This document shows positions 21,367-33,400 of a DNA stretch of 64,000 nt, in pieces. The DNA is taken from contig JAUCBJ010008068.1 in the NCBI GenBank assembly GCA_032718475.1, positions 1 through 64,000 of the forward strand, read 5' to 3'. Source of the DNA: Nemertoderma westbladi. Lineage: Eukaryota > Xenacoelomorpha > Nemertodermatida > Nemertodermatidae. The notes under the pieces were generated by a model. That model worked only from the letters and a program-made list of their open reading frames with translations, was not told where the DNA came from and searched no databases. Each line of letters starts with the position of its first letter. The stretch's first letter is position 1. Made by a program: the position numbers and the translations under genes.

Positions 21367-24300
21367 TGCCATACCAAATTGCAATTCCTATGCCAAACTG
21401 TTTTCAGGCTTTTTAGTAATTATAATATAATATTTTTACAAGAAACAAAGGCCGGTTACCGTTTTTGTGTACCAGGTTTTACTATTTTACACAACCCTAG
21501 CCATAATAGTGATAGGGGTGGTTTTGCAGTACTGATCCAAAACAGATTAAAAATTAAAGAGTTCTGTACGGATACAAATGAAGTAATTTGGTTTACTTTA
21601 TTGGATTTTCCATCCATAGATTATGCATGCTCATACATTGCACCAACTGATTCACGTTATTATGACCCCTTTGTATGGGCAGATATTCAGTCACACATAT
21701 TTGATACCAGTGGCAGCCGTTCTGTTATACTTTTGGGTGATTTTAATGCACGGGTTGGGAATTTACTTTCAACCAATGTAGTTAAACTACCCAGTGGTGC
21801 CGATTTTAGGTACAGAAATCCCCACGATTTAACAGTGAACAGTAATGGCAAGCGTTTTTGCCAACTACTTACTGATTGTGATCTATTGAACATTAGTTAT
21901 GGGTGTTTCGGTAATATTATGTTTGGTGGTGCCTTAACATACCATAGGAAAGGAAAACATATTTCTGAGCTTGACCGTGCTGCGGTCAGCACTAACTTTA
22001 TTAGTAACATCACTGCTTTTGGTGTAGTTGATCAGAGGTTGCCCTCTGACCATAATGCCATTTATTTGAATGTGAAACTTGATAATATACCTACCGCAGT
22101 ATATTTACTGGCTCGCTCACTTTGGCTTGGTAGTTATTCTGAATTTTGTGAAAAAGCCCCTAAGCCTTCATGTAGGAAACCCATAAAACCACGCCAATTG
22201 GTGCCGACTATATTTCGTTCGTCGCTCAGTGTCATGGAACCAAACATGCAGCACACAATTGCCCAAGATATTACTATTGCATCTGAAGCCTTTGTAGCTG
22301 CAATTTATTCCGCTGCTAGTTCTGCATGTGTTTCCACCAGTAAAGGTATTCCTGTCCATTTCTCAGGTAATGCTTTCAGTCAACCCAACCAGGTATGGAA
22401 TGAACTAGCCTATAGCTGCAATGAGCGCACTATTTGGAACCGAATAAACTGGAAGGGTGGTCTCGAACCTAGTACATCGTCCTCCCACAGCGATAATAAA
22501 CCGACTGATATAGAATTTGCAGAACATTTTGAGAAACTGTTGTGCACTGACCCGGCATCTACATTGGATGATCCTGTCCTCACTCATGACTGTCCATTTA
22601 TCCCATTGCTTGATTCGCCAATAAACATCAATGAAGTTTCAGTCGGAATTAATTCATTGAAGCCTAACAAAGCCGCAGGGCCGGATGGTGTTTCCCCAGG
22701 AATTCTCAAATTCCTACCTTATAGATGGTTATTGTTTCTTCTATCTTTGTTTAATTCAATATTCCTTGGCTCCACTTTCCCCACATCTTGGTGTCAGTCC
22801 CGCCTGGTGGCTGTTTTCAAACGTGAGTCACGTATAATTTGCACTAATTATCGTGGTATTTCCATCCTGAATGCGATCGCAAAATTATATGACTGGATTC
22901 TCTGTCAGCGCCTTTCTCAATGGTGTGCACCAGATATTGAGCAAGCTAGTGCCCAATCAAAACGCCAATGCGAGGAACATATTTTAACTCTCCACTTATT
23001 GATTAACTATGCCACTTTCAAGAGGTGTAAACTGTTCATAATCTTTGTAGATTTTGCCACTACCTATGATCGAGTCTCCCGCCATAAATTATTGCAGTTA
23101 CTTAAATCCATGGGTTGTGGCGGTGTTATGCTAAGGGCGCTTATGGCATTATATAGATCTACAGTAAGTGTGATAGGATCCTCACTTATACAAAGTATTT
23201 GCGGTGTTCTGCAGGGTGTACCCGGTAGTTGTAGATTGTTTGCGTTCTATATAAATCCTCTGATCACACGACTGAAGCAATGTACTGATGACGGATTCCT
23301 GAAGGCTCTTCATTGTCTTCTTCTAACAGATGATTCGGCCTTGTTAGCAACTTCTCGTGTACGAGCTCTTGAGAAACTGAATATCCTTCTTAAATTTTGT
23401 GAGGACTTTAACATGTCTATAAATCTTTCGAAGACTAAGTTCATGGTCATCAACGGCAGTACACACGATAAAGTCGATCTCGTTGTTTCATCCAATATCT
23501 CTAACATTATTGTAAAGAATTCAAAGTCCTACATATACTTAGGCGCATCAATCAGTGAAGCCGGGGGTATCAACCAATCTGTTGTACTACATGCAAAGGA
23601 AAAAACCAAACATGTATCTAAATACCACGCCTTCCTTAATAAACATTCCATTAGCCCTCTATGGGTTAAACTTTTAGTTTTTGATGCAGCTGTGACTTCA
23701 GCAATCTTTTATAGCTGTGAGACTTGGCTAGGCGCAAACATTACCCCAACTTCATCGCAATACTTCAGTATGCTCAAGTCTGCGATTGGTGTCCGCAGCC
23801 AGACCTGTCATGATATATTGTTAATTGAGACAGGTCGCCCTTCACCAAAGACTCTGATTGAAACACGGCAACGCAAGTTTCTGAAGGCAATGTTAGCTCA
23901 CCCCGACCTACACGGCCCATTATTCTTTGCACTAGACCTTGTGAGAGGTACAAACAGCGGAATGGGTAAAGCTATTACCATGCAGTTGGACTCATTAGAC
24001 CGGAATTGTGTTTTGATAGACCGTGAGGCCATCGTAAATCACATTAATTGTAGTACCACTACCCGCCGCAGCGTGTACCGTTCTTTGAACCCAACACTAA
24101 CTTCACACGCATTGTATAATTCTAGAATTTTAGGACTTTCGGAGGCTGCGAGACTGTCATGGTCTAGATTTAGGCTAATGTCTACGCACCTAGCAGTGGA
24201 AACTGGTCGTTGGTCGCGTCTGCCAGCCGAATTAAGGATGTGTAAGTGCGGTTCGATACAAACCGAAATACATATATGTGAGTGCCAGTTACTAGCCACC

Positions 24301-24993
24301 CTGCGTGGCACACATAGCTATCTATCGTTTACTTCAATTGATGGTTTCTTCTCGGATAAACATCTGCATGATTGCTGCAACTTCTTGCATGCTGCTCTTA
24401 TCATTTTAGAGTAGTCCACCTCCCCCCCCCCCCCCCCCCCCCCATAAGCGACAAAGTATGCCATCAAGTTATTTGTTCTTTTTCTATTTACATTATTTAT
24501 TTATTTATTTGATTTATTTTACATTACGTACGTACTTACTATATATATATTTTCTTTTTTTTTGATACCGCCCTGACTGGCTTCTTTTTGGACAAATTAA
24601 GTGTTAATCAATTAGTTATTGGGTATCACTGTTGATAACAATTATAATTAATTACATCGCATTTTCTACCGTGTCCGTTGAATCTGTATTTATGTATTGT
24701 CATTGATCCCGCTTGCATATCATTTAGTTTAACATTATTGTTAATCGATTAATTATTATTACTTATGAATCATACACATATTGTTCTCGTTCCCTAGTGG
24801 TCTGCTGCATGCTATAGTTTGTCACATTGTTCTTGTTATTGTTTTTATGACTGCTTACAAATGTACTGTATTTGTTTGTATCAATGTTGTGTCTTCCTTA
24901 CATATATTGTTATGTTACCTTTTTGTATTTTTCTGTTACTTTCTTTCATCAGTCGCTTGTGGAACTTAATTATGTCAATAAACTAATCTAATC
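21367..24993 (+). mobile_element. LINE (non-LTR retrotransposon), 3.63 kb, nearly complete coding region
   Basis: Boundaries come from comparison with the empty site in copy 1 (GCATGTGTTGAGTTAATTG, about 15414-15432). The inserted segment runs from TGCCATACC (21367) to CTAATCTAATC (24993), flanked by TTGA on both sides (21363-21366 and 24994-24997), which may be a short target duplication or microhomology. The 3' end carries a C-tract of about 23 bases (24421-24443), roughly 550 bp of UTR and a short CTAAT-type tandem tail, as seen in LINEs that do not use poly(A). The 5' end lacks the first strand of the endonuclease, so it is slightly 5'-truncated. Confidence 0.9.
21379..24414 (+). CDS. LINE ORF2-like polyprotein: APE endonuclease + reverse transcriptase
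   Basis: An open frame of 1011 residues without disruption. Endonuclease: FLQETKAG (about residue 19), VILLGDFNARVG (about 115-126) and LPSDHNAIY (about 217). Reverse transcriptase: KPNKAAGPDGVSP (about 430), NYRGISIL, IIFVDFATTYDRVS (about 555, first catalytic Asp), GVLQGVPGSC (about 612), and LLTDDSALLA (about 650, Asp pair preceded by L-T instead of the usual F/Y-A). Then come YIYLGASISEAG and a C-terminal Cys/His cluster CKCG...QTEIHICEC (about 955-970). The frame lacks the initial WNVNG-type strand and has no clear ATG, so translation as is is doubtful. It nicks the target and copies element RNA in the nucleus. The lack of stops indicates a recent insertion. Confidence 0.9.
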   Translation: MQFLCQTVFRLFSNYNIIFLQETKAGYRFCVPGFTILHNPSHNSDRGGFAVLIQNRLKIKEFCTDTNEVIWFTLLDFPSIDYACSYIAPTDSRYYDPFVWADIQSHIFDTSGSRSVILLGDFNARVGNLLSTNVVKLPSGADFRYRNPHDLTVNSNGKRFCQLLTDCDLLNISYGCFGNIMFGGALTYHRKGKHISELDRAAVSTNFISNITAFGVVDQRLPSDHNAIYLNVKLDNIPTAVYLLARSLWLGSYSEFCEKAPKPSCRKPIKPRQLVPTIFRSSLSVMEPNMQHTIAQDITIASEAFVAAIYSAASSACVSTSKGIPVHFSGNAFSQPNQVWNELAYSCNERTIWNRINWKGGLEPSTSSSHSDNKPTDIEFAEHFEKLLCTDPASTLDDPVLTHDCPFIPLLDSPININEVSVGINSLKPNKAAGPDGVSPGILKFLPYRWLLFLLSLFNSIFLGSTFPTSWCQSRLVAVFKRESRIICTNYRGISILNAIAKLYDWILCQRLSQWCAPDIEQASAQSKRQCEEHILTLHLLINYATFKRCKLFIIFVDFATTYDRVSRHKLLQLLKSMGCGGVMLRALMALYRSTVSVIGSSLIQSICGVLQGVPGSCRLFAFYINPLITRLKQCTDDGFLKALHCLLLTDDSALLATSRVRALEKLNILLKFCEDFNMSINLSKTKFMVINGSTHDKVDLVVSSNISNIIVKNSKSYIYLGASISEAGGINQSVVLHAKEKTKHVSKYHAFLNKHSISPLWVKLLVFDAAVTSAIFYSCETWLGANITPTSSQYFSMLKSAIGVRSQTCHDILLIETGRPSPKTLIETRQRKFLKAMLAHPDLHGPLFFALDLVRGTNSGMGKAITMQLDSLDRNCVLIDREAIVNHINCSTTTRRSVYRSLNPTLTSHALYNSRILGLSEAARLSWSRFRLMSTHLAVETGRWSRLPAELRMCKCGSIQTEIHICECQLLATLRGTHSYLSFTSIDGFFSDKHLHDCCNFLHAALIILE

Positions 24994-25238
24994 TTGAGTT
25001 AATTGGGATTTATCTCACCCTGGTTCGCCTTTCCAAATGGTGGGTTTCACGTTACAGATGCATGGGCAATTAACCCACTGCCATAAATGGCCATATCACA
25101 TGCAATTTGGTGTGTATGATTAGAAGAGATAATTTTCTGCGTGACCATTACCAAGATCTATATTCACCTAAAGAGGATAGGAGAAAGCCGAACACACTAT
25201 AGCAATAAATAATTAATATATAGAGATTATAGACCTAC
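24994..25238. other. Duplicated intron segment (copy 2 of 15421-15663)
   Basis: Continues copy 2 after the LINE, starting GAGTTAATTGGGATTTATC. Only a few substitutions separate it from copy 1. No gene is seen besides the following exon. Confidence 0.85.
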
Positions 25239-25379
25239 CTGTGCAAATCATAGCATGGCCATCTCCTTGATAATTCCCCGCAAATTCAAATCCATCATAG
25301 CAACTACAGTTATAGCTACCGTGGGTATTGGAACAGTTGTGATCGCAATCATGCAAATTTTCCATACATTCATCCATAT
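25239..25379 (-). CDS. cbEGF exon 6 (long-loop subfamily, duplication copy 2)
   Basis: A 141-bp phase 1-1 exon, duplicate of exon 8. The protein differs at one residue (YDGFEF instead of YEGFEF in the C5-C6 loop); the other three base differences are silent. Cysteines, the DxDEC motif and the NTHGSYNCSC core are intact, and acceptor and donor are unchanged. The intron upstream of it on the minus strand is the one carrying the giant minisatellite. Confidence 0.9.
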
Positions 25380-25469
25380 CTAAACAATGTACATGATTAT
25401 AACATTATAATATGCGAAGATTATAGGCAAGAAGAGGACATCAAATTCCACCATAATTGTATGTTTTAT

Positions 25470-26462
25470 TTAAAACTAGCTGGCAATACCCAAGGCGGGT
25501 TACCCGGTATTTCCCGATAATTCTATTGCTAGGCCTACGTAATGCAGAATGCAGTATACCATTAATGTGTACGGTAATTAAAAAATACCGGGCCGGTACC
25601 TGTTCCGCCAATAACCGGTACCGAACGTGAAATAAACTTCAAAAAGTGGCCTATAATGAGCGCTCGTTAAAGTTATACACACATGCCAAGTCCCAGCACA
25701 ATCCCTCCGTCCGTTTTGGATGAGTTCGAGCACAACAGATAGACAGAGAGACAGAGAGAGAGAATTTGACTTTTATAGGTATAGATAATACTACTACTAC
25801 TAGGTCGAGCGAACTCGGACAGTGGAAATGAGATCCTTCCAGGCTTCCCGATTCTCCATAGTTGTCACAATTTCGTTTCTCCCAAGTTCAGTATCCCTTT
25901 CAAGTTGATCTATATATGTTATGGCTGGTCGTCCACGACTTCGCTTTCCATGAGTTGGTTGCCAGAAAAGTAGATCTGGTATGACCTCGTCTTTACTTCG
26001 CCAGCAGTGCCCACTGAATCTTAATCTGCGATCACAGAGGGTGGTTGATACAGGTGGTATTGTACCATAAAGCTCGGCGTTTGTCATGTGTTGTCTCCAG
26101 CTTCTGTTTAGGGCTGCCCTTAGTAGTCTTGTGTTGCAACCATCAATTCGTTATTCAAGTGATTTAGTCAGTGTCCAGGTCTCACCCCCGTATAAAAATA
26201 CACTTTCCACTGTGGCTCGAAAGAACTTAGTCTTCAGGTGCCTGGAGAGATCTGATTTCCAGATGGTATCCATTTTTGATAGAGCTGCCCAAGCCTTTGC
26301 TTTCCTAACTTCTATGTCCTTTTTGCTACTCTCTATCCATGATCCAAGGTACTGGAAGTCGTCGACCTTCCTTAGTTGATTATTATCAATGGTTGTCAAG
26401 TTTCCATCAACATTAATGGTCATGAATTCGGTCTTGGTAGCATTTATATGCAATCCAACAAT
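25470..26462 (-). mobile_element. RTE-like LINE 3' end, copy 2
   Basis: Duplicate of the element at 15895-16875, with the same motifs (YLGSWIESSKKDIEVRKAKAWAALSK, FLYGGETWTLTKSLE, RLRFSGHCWRSKDEV, RGRPAITYID). Here the SSKKDIEVRK segment is intact, but the codon after SLE is a TAA stop (26153-26151). The two copies have acquired different lesions since duplication. Confidence 0.8.
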
Positions 26463-29400
26463 AGATAATATCTATGAATATTGACCATTTGATATGTGGA
26501 TTATATATTGTTATGGAAAAATTTATTCTATAATTGAAATATTGACACTAATACTGAGACATATTCCATAAATGTAGAGCTGTAACTTAAAAAATTAAAA
26601 TCGTTTGGAGACGGTGAAATATCTTTCCTTCTCCTTATTCCTCATGGAGCATTTTTTAACAGGTTCTTTGCAAGAACTGTTAATGGAGAACTATCATATG
26701 GTACTGATATGAAGGTGATTCTTTGCAAGAACAGTTAATGGAGAACTAACATATGGTACTGATATGAAGGTGATTCTTTGTAAGAACTGTTATGGAGAAC
26801 TAACATATTGTACTGATATGAAGGTGATTCTTTGTAAGAACTGTTATGGAGAACTAACATATGTTACTGATATGAAGGTGATTCTTTGTAAGAACTGTTA
26901 TGGAGAACTAACATATGGTACTGATATGAAGGTGATTCTTGGTAAGAACTGTTAATGGAGAACTAACATATGGTACTGATATGAAGGTGATTCTTTGTAA
27001 GAACTGTTATGGAGAACTAACATATGGTACTGATATGAAGGTGATTCTTTGTAAGAACTGTTAATGGAGAACTAACATATGGTACTGATATGAAGGTGAT
27101 TCTTTGCAAGAACTGTTATGGAGAACTAACATATGGTATTGATATGAAGGTGATTCTTTGTAAGAACTGTTATGGAGAACTAACATATGGTACTGATATG
27201 AAGGTGATTCTTTGTAAGAACTGTTACGGAGAACTAACATATGGTACAGATATGAAGGTGATTCTTTGTAAGAACTGTTATGGAGAACTAACATATGGTA
27301 CAGATATGAAGGTGATTCTTTGTAAGAACTGTTATGGAGAACTAACATATGGTACTGATATGAAGGTGATTCTTTGTAAGAACTGTAATGGAGAACTAAC
27401 ATATGGTACTGATATGAAGGTGATTCTTTGTAAGAACTGTTATGGAGAACTAACATATGGTACTGATATGAAGGTGATTCTTTGTAAGAACTGTTATGGA
27501 GAACTAACATATGGTACTGATATGAAGGTGATTCTTTGTAAGAACTGTTATGGAGAACTAACATATGGTACTGATATGAAGGTGATTCTTTGTAAGAACT
27601 GTTATGGAGAACTAACATATGGTACTGATATGAAGGTGATTCTTTGTAAGAACTGTTATGGAGAACTAACATATGGTACTGATATGAAGGTGATTCTTTG
27701 TAAGAACTGTTATGGAGAACTAACATATGGTACTGATATGAAGGTGATTCTTTGTAAGAACTGTTATGGAGAACTAACATATGGTACTGATATGAAGGTG
27801 ATTCTTTGTAAGAACTGTTATGGAGAACTAACATATGGTACTGATATGAAGGTGATTCTTTGTAAGAACTGTTATAAAGAATTAACATATGGTACTGATA
27901 TGAAGGTGATTCTTTGTAAGATTTGTTAATGGAGAACTAACATATGGTACTGATATGAAGGTGATTCTTTGTAAGAACTGTTATGGAGAACTAACATATG
28001 GTACTGATATGAAGATGATTCTTTGTAAGAACTGTTATGGTGAACTAACACATGGTACTGATATGAAGGTGATTCTTTGTAAGAACTGTTAATGGAGAAC
28101 TAACATATGGTATTGATATGAAGGTGATTCTTTGTAAGAACTGTTATGGAGAACTAACATATGGTACTGATATGAAGGTGATTCTTTGTAAGAACTGTTA
28201 TGGAGAACTAACATATGGTACTGATATGAAGGTGATTCTTTGTAAGAACTGTTATGGAGAACTAACATATGGTACTGATATGAAGGTGATTCTTTGTAAG
28301 AACTGTTAATGGAGAACTAACATATGGTACTGATATGAAGGTGATTCTTTGTAAGATTTGTTAATGGAGAACTAACATATGGTACTGATATGAAGGTGAT
28401 TCTTTGTAAGATTTGTTAATGGAGAACTAACATATGGTACTGATATGAAGGTGATTCTTTGTAAGAACTGTTATGGAGAACTAACATATGGTACTGATAT
28501 GAAGGTGATTCTTTGTAAGAACTGTTAATGGAGAACTAACATATGGTACTGATATGAAGGTGATTCTTTGTAAGAACTGTTATGGAGAACTAACATATGG
28601 TACTGATATGAAGGTGATTCTTTGTAAGAACTGTTAATGGAGAACTAACATATGGTACTGATATGAAGGTGATTCTTTGTAAGAACTGTTATGGAGAACT
28701 AACATATGGTACTGATATGAAGGTGATTCTTTGTAAGATTTGTTAATGGAGAACTAACATATGGTACTGATATGAAGGTGATTCTTTGTAAGAACTGTTA
28801 TGGAGTACTAACATATGGTACTGATATGAAGGTGATTCTTTGTAAGAACTGTTAATGGAGAACTAACATATGGTACTGATATGAAGGTGATTCTTTGTAA
28901 GAACTGTTATGGAGAACTAACATATGGTACTGATATGAAGGTGATTCTTTGTAAGAACTGTTAATGGAGAACTAACATATGGTACTGATATGAAGGTGAT
29001 TCTTTGTAAGAACTGTTATGGAGAACTAACATATGGTACTGATATGAAGGTGATTCTTTGTAAGAACTGTTATGGAGAACTAACATATGGTACTGATATG
29101 AAGGTGATTCTTTGTAAGAACTGTTAATGGAGAACTAACATATGGTACTGATATGAAGGTGATTCTTTATAAGAACTGTTGTGGAGAACTAACATATGGT
29201 ACTGATATGAAGGTGATTCTTTGTAAGAACTGTGGTGGAGAACTAACATATGGTACTGATATGAAGGTGATTCTTTGTAAGAACTGTGATGGAGAACTAA
29301 CATATGGTATTGATATGAAGGTGATTCTTTGTAAGAACTGTTATGGAGAACTAACATATGGTATTGATATGAAGGTGATTCTTTGTAAGAACTGTGGTGG

Positions 29401-30195
29401 AGAACTAACATATGGTACTGATATGAAGGTGATTCTTTGTAAGAACTGTAATGGAGAACTAACATATGGTACTGATATGAAGGTGATTCTTTGTAAGAAC
29501 TGTTATGGAGTACTAACATATGGTACTGATATGAAGGTGATTCTTTGTAAGAACTGTTGTGGAGAACTAACATATGGTACTGATATGAAGGTGATTCTTT
29601 GTAAGAACTGTTATGGAGAACTAACATATGGTATTGATATGAAGGTGATTCTTTGTAAGAACTGTTATGGAGAACTAACATATGGTATTGATATGAAGGT
29701 GATTCTTTGTAAGAACTGTTATGGAGAACTAACATATGGTACTGATATGAAGGTGATTCTTTGTAAGAACTGTTATGGAGAACTAACATATGGTACTGAT
29801 ATGAAGGTGATTCTTTGTAAGAACTGTTATGGAGAACTAACATATGGTACTGATATGAAGGTGATTCTTTGTAAGAACTGTTATGGAGAACTAACATATG
29901 GTACTGATATGAAGGTGATTCTTTGTAAGAACTGTTATGGAGAACTAACATATGGTACTGATATGAAGGTGATTCTTTGTAAGAACTGTTATGGAGAACT
30001 AACATATGGTACTGATATGAAGGTGATTCTTTGTAAGAACTGTGGTGGAGAACTAACATATGGTACTGATATGAAGGTGATTCTTTGTAAGAACTGTGGT
30101 GGAGAACTAACATATGGTATTGATATGAAGGTGATTCTTTGTAAGAACTGTTATGGAGAACTAACATATGGTATTGATATGAAGGTGATTCTTTG

Positions 30196-30430
30196 CAAGA
30201 ACTGTTAATGGAGAACTAACATATGGTACTGATATGAAGGTGATTCTTTGTAAGAACTGTTATGGAGAACTAACATATGGTATTGATATGAAGGTGATTC
30301 TTTGCAAGAACTGTTAATGGAGAACTAACATATGGTACTGATATGAAGGTGATTCTTTGTAAGAACTGTTATGGAGAACTAACATATGGTATTGATATGA
30401 AGGTGATTCTTTGCAAGAACTGTTAATGGA
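30196..30430. repeat. 109-bp dimer higher-order repeat
   Basis: Within the giant array, a 55-bp unit with TGTTAATGG alternates with a 54-bp unit with GGTATTGAT and TTTGCAAG. The pattern recurs at exactly 109 bp (about 30201, 30310, 30419). A similar 109-bp dimer with TGTGGTGG occupies about 39550-39890. Confidence 0.85.
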
Positions 30431-33400
30431 GAACTAACATATGGTACTGATATGAAGGTGATTCTTTGTAAGAACTGTGGTGGAGAACTAACATATGGTA
30501 CTGATATGAAGGTGATTCTTTGTAAGAACTGTGGTGGAGAACTAACATATGGTACTGATATGAAGGTGATTCTTTGTAAGAACTGTTAATGGAGAACTAA
30601 CATATGGTACTGATATGAAGGTGATTCTTTGTAAGAACTGTTATGGAGAACTAACATATATTACTGATATGAAGGTGATTCTTTGTAAGAACTGTGGTGG
30701 AGAACTAACATATGGTACTGATATGAAGGTGATTCTTTGTAAGAACTGTTATGGAGAACTAACATATATTACTGATATGAAGGTGATTCTTTGTAAGAAC
30801 TGTTATGGAGAACTAACATATATTACTGATATGAAGGTGATTCTTTGTAAGAACTGTTATGGAGAACTAACATATGGTACTGATATGAAGGTGATTCTTT
30901 GTAAGAACTGTTATGGAGAACTAACATATGGTACTGATATGAAGGTGATTCTTTGTAAGAACTGTTATGGAGAACTAACATATGGTATTGATATGAAGGT
31001 GATTCTTTGTAAGAACTGTTATGGAGAACTAACATATGGTATTGATATGAAGGTGATTCTTTGTAAGAACTGTTATGGAGAACTAACATATGGTACTGAT
31101 ATGAAGGTGATTCTTTGTAAGAACTGTTATGGAGAACTAACATATGGTATTGATATGAAGGTGATTCTTTGTAAGAACTGTTATGGAGAACTAACATATG
31201 GTACTGATATGAAGGTGATTCTTTGTAAGAACTGTGGTGGAGAACTAACATATGGTACTGATATGAAGGTGATTCTTTGTAAGAACTGTTATGGAGAACT
31301 AACATATGGTATTGATATGAAGGTGATTCTTGGTAAGAACTGTTATGGAGAACTAACATATGGTATTGATATGAAGGTGATTCTTTGTAAGAACTGTGGT
31401 GGAGAACTAACATATGGTACTGATATGAAGGTGATTCTTTGTAAGAACTGTGGTGGAGAACTAACATATGGTATTGATATGAAGGTGATTCTTTGTAAGA
31501 ACTGTGGTGGAGAACTAACATATGGTACTGATATGAAGGTGATTCTTTGTAAGAACTGTTATGGAGAACTAACATATGGTACTGATATGAAGGTGATTCT
31601 TTGTAAGAACTGTTGTGGAGAACTAACATATGGTCCTGATATGAAGGTGATTCTTTGTAAGAACTGTTATGGAGAACTAACATATGGTATTGATATGAAG
31701 GTGATTCTTTGTAAGAACTGTGGTGGAGAACTAACATATGGTACTGATATGAAGGTGATTCTTTGTAAGAACTGTTATGGAGAACTAACATATGGTACTG
31801 ATATGAAGGTGATTCTTTGTAAGAACTGTTGTGGAGAACTAACATATGGTCCTGATATGAAGGTGATTCTTTGTAAGAACTGTTATGGAGAACTAACATA
31901 TGGTATTGATATGAAGGTGATTCTTTGTAAGAACTGTGGTGGAGAACTAACATATGGTACTGATATGAAGGTGATTCTTTGTAAGAACTGTTATGGAGAA
32001 CTAACATATGGTACAGATATGAAGGTGATTCTTTGTAAGAACTGTTATGGAGAACTAACATATGGTACTGATATGAAGGTGATTCTTTGTAAGAACTGTT
32101 ATGGAGAACTAACATATGGTACTGATATGAAGGTGATTCTTTGTAAGAACTGTTATGGAGAACTAACATATGGTACTGATATGAAGGTGATTCTTTGTAA
32201 GAACTGTTATGGAGAACTAACATATGGTATTGATATGAAGGTGATTCTTGGTAAGAACTGTTATGGAGAACTAACATATGGTCCTGATATGAAGGTGATT
32301 CTTTGCAAGAACTGTTATGAAGAACTAACATATGGTACTGATATGAAGGTGATTCTTTGTAAGAACTGTTATGGAGAACTAACATATGGTACTGATATGA
32401 AGGTGATTCTTTGCAAGAACTGTTATGAAGAACTAACATATGGTACTGATATGAAGGTGATTCTTTGTAAGAACTGTTATGGAGAACTAACATATGGTAC
32501 TGATATGAAGGTGATTCTTTGTAAGAACTGTTATGGAGAACTAACATATGGTACTGATATGAAGGTGATTCTTTGTAAGAACTGTTATGGAGAACTAACA
32601 TATGGTACTGATATGAAGGTGATTCTTTGTAAGAACTGTTATGGAGAACTAACATATGGTACTGATATGAAGGTGATTCTTTGCAAGAACTGTTATGAAG
32701 AACTAACATATGGTACTGATATGAAGGTGATTCTTTGTAAGAACTGTTATGGAGAACTAACATATGGTACTGATATGAAGGTGATTCTTTGTAAGAACTG
32801 TTATGGAGAACTAACATATGGTATTGATATGAAGGTGATTCTTTGTAAGAACTGTTATGGAGAACTAACATATGGTACTGATATGAAGGTGATTCTTTGT
32901 AAGAACTGTTGTGGAGAACTAACATATGGTACTGATATGAAGGTGATTCTTTGTAAGAACTGTTATGGAGTACTAACATATGGTACTGATATGAAGGTGA
33001 TTCTTTGTAAGAACTGTTATGGAGAACTAACATATGGTACTGATATGAAGGTGATTCTTTGTAAGAACTGTGGTGGAGAACTAACATATGGTACTGATAT
33101 GAAGGTGATTCTTTGTAAGAACTGTTGTGGAGAACTAACATATGGTACTGATATGAAGGTGATTCTTTGTAAGAACTGTTATGGAGAACTAACATATGGT
33201 ACTGATATGAAGGTGATTCTTTGTAAGAACTGTTGTGGAGAACTAACATATGGTACTGATATGAAGGTGATTCTTTGTAAGAACTGTTGTGGAGAACTAA
33301 CATATGGTACTGATATGAAGGTGATTCTTTCTAAGAACTGTTATGGATAACTAACATATGGTACAGATATGAAGGTGATTCTTTGTAAGAACTGTTATGG

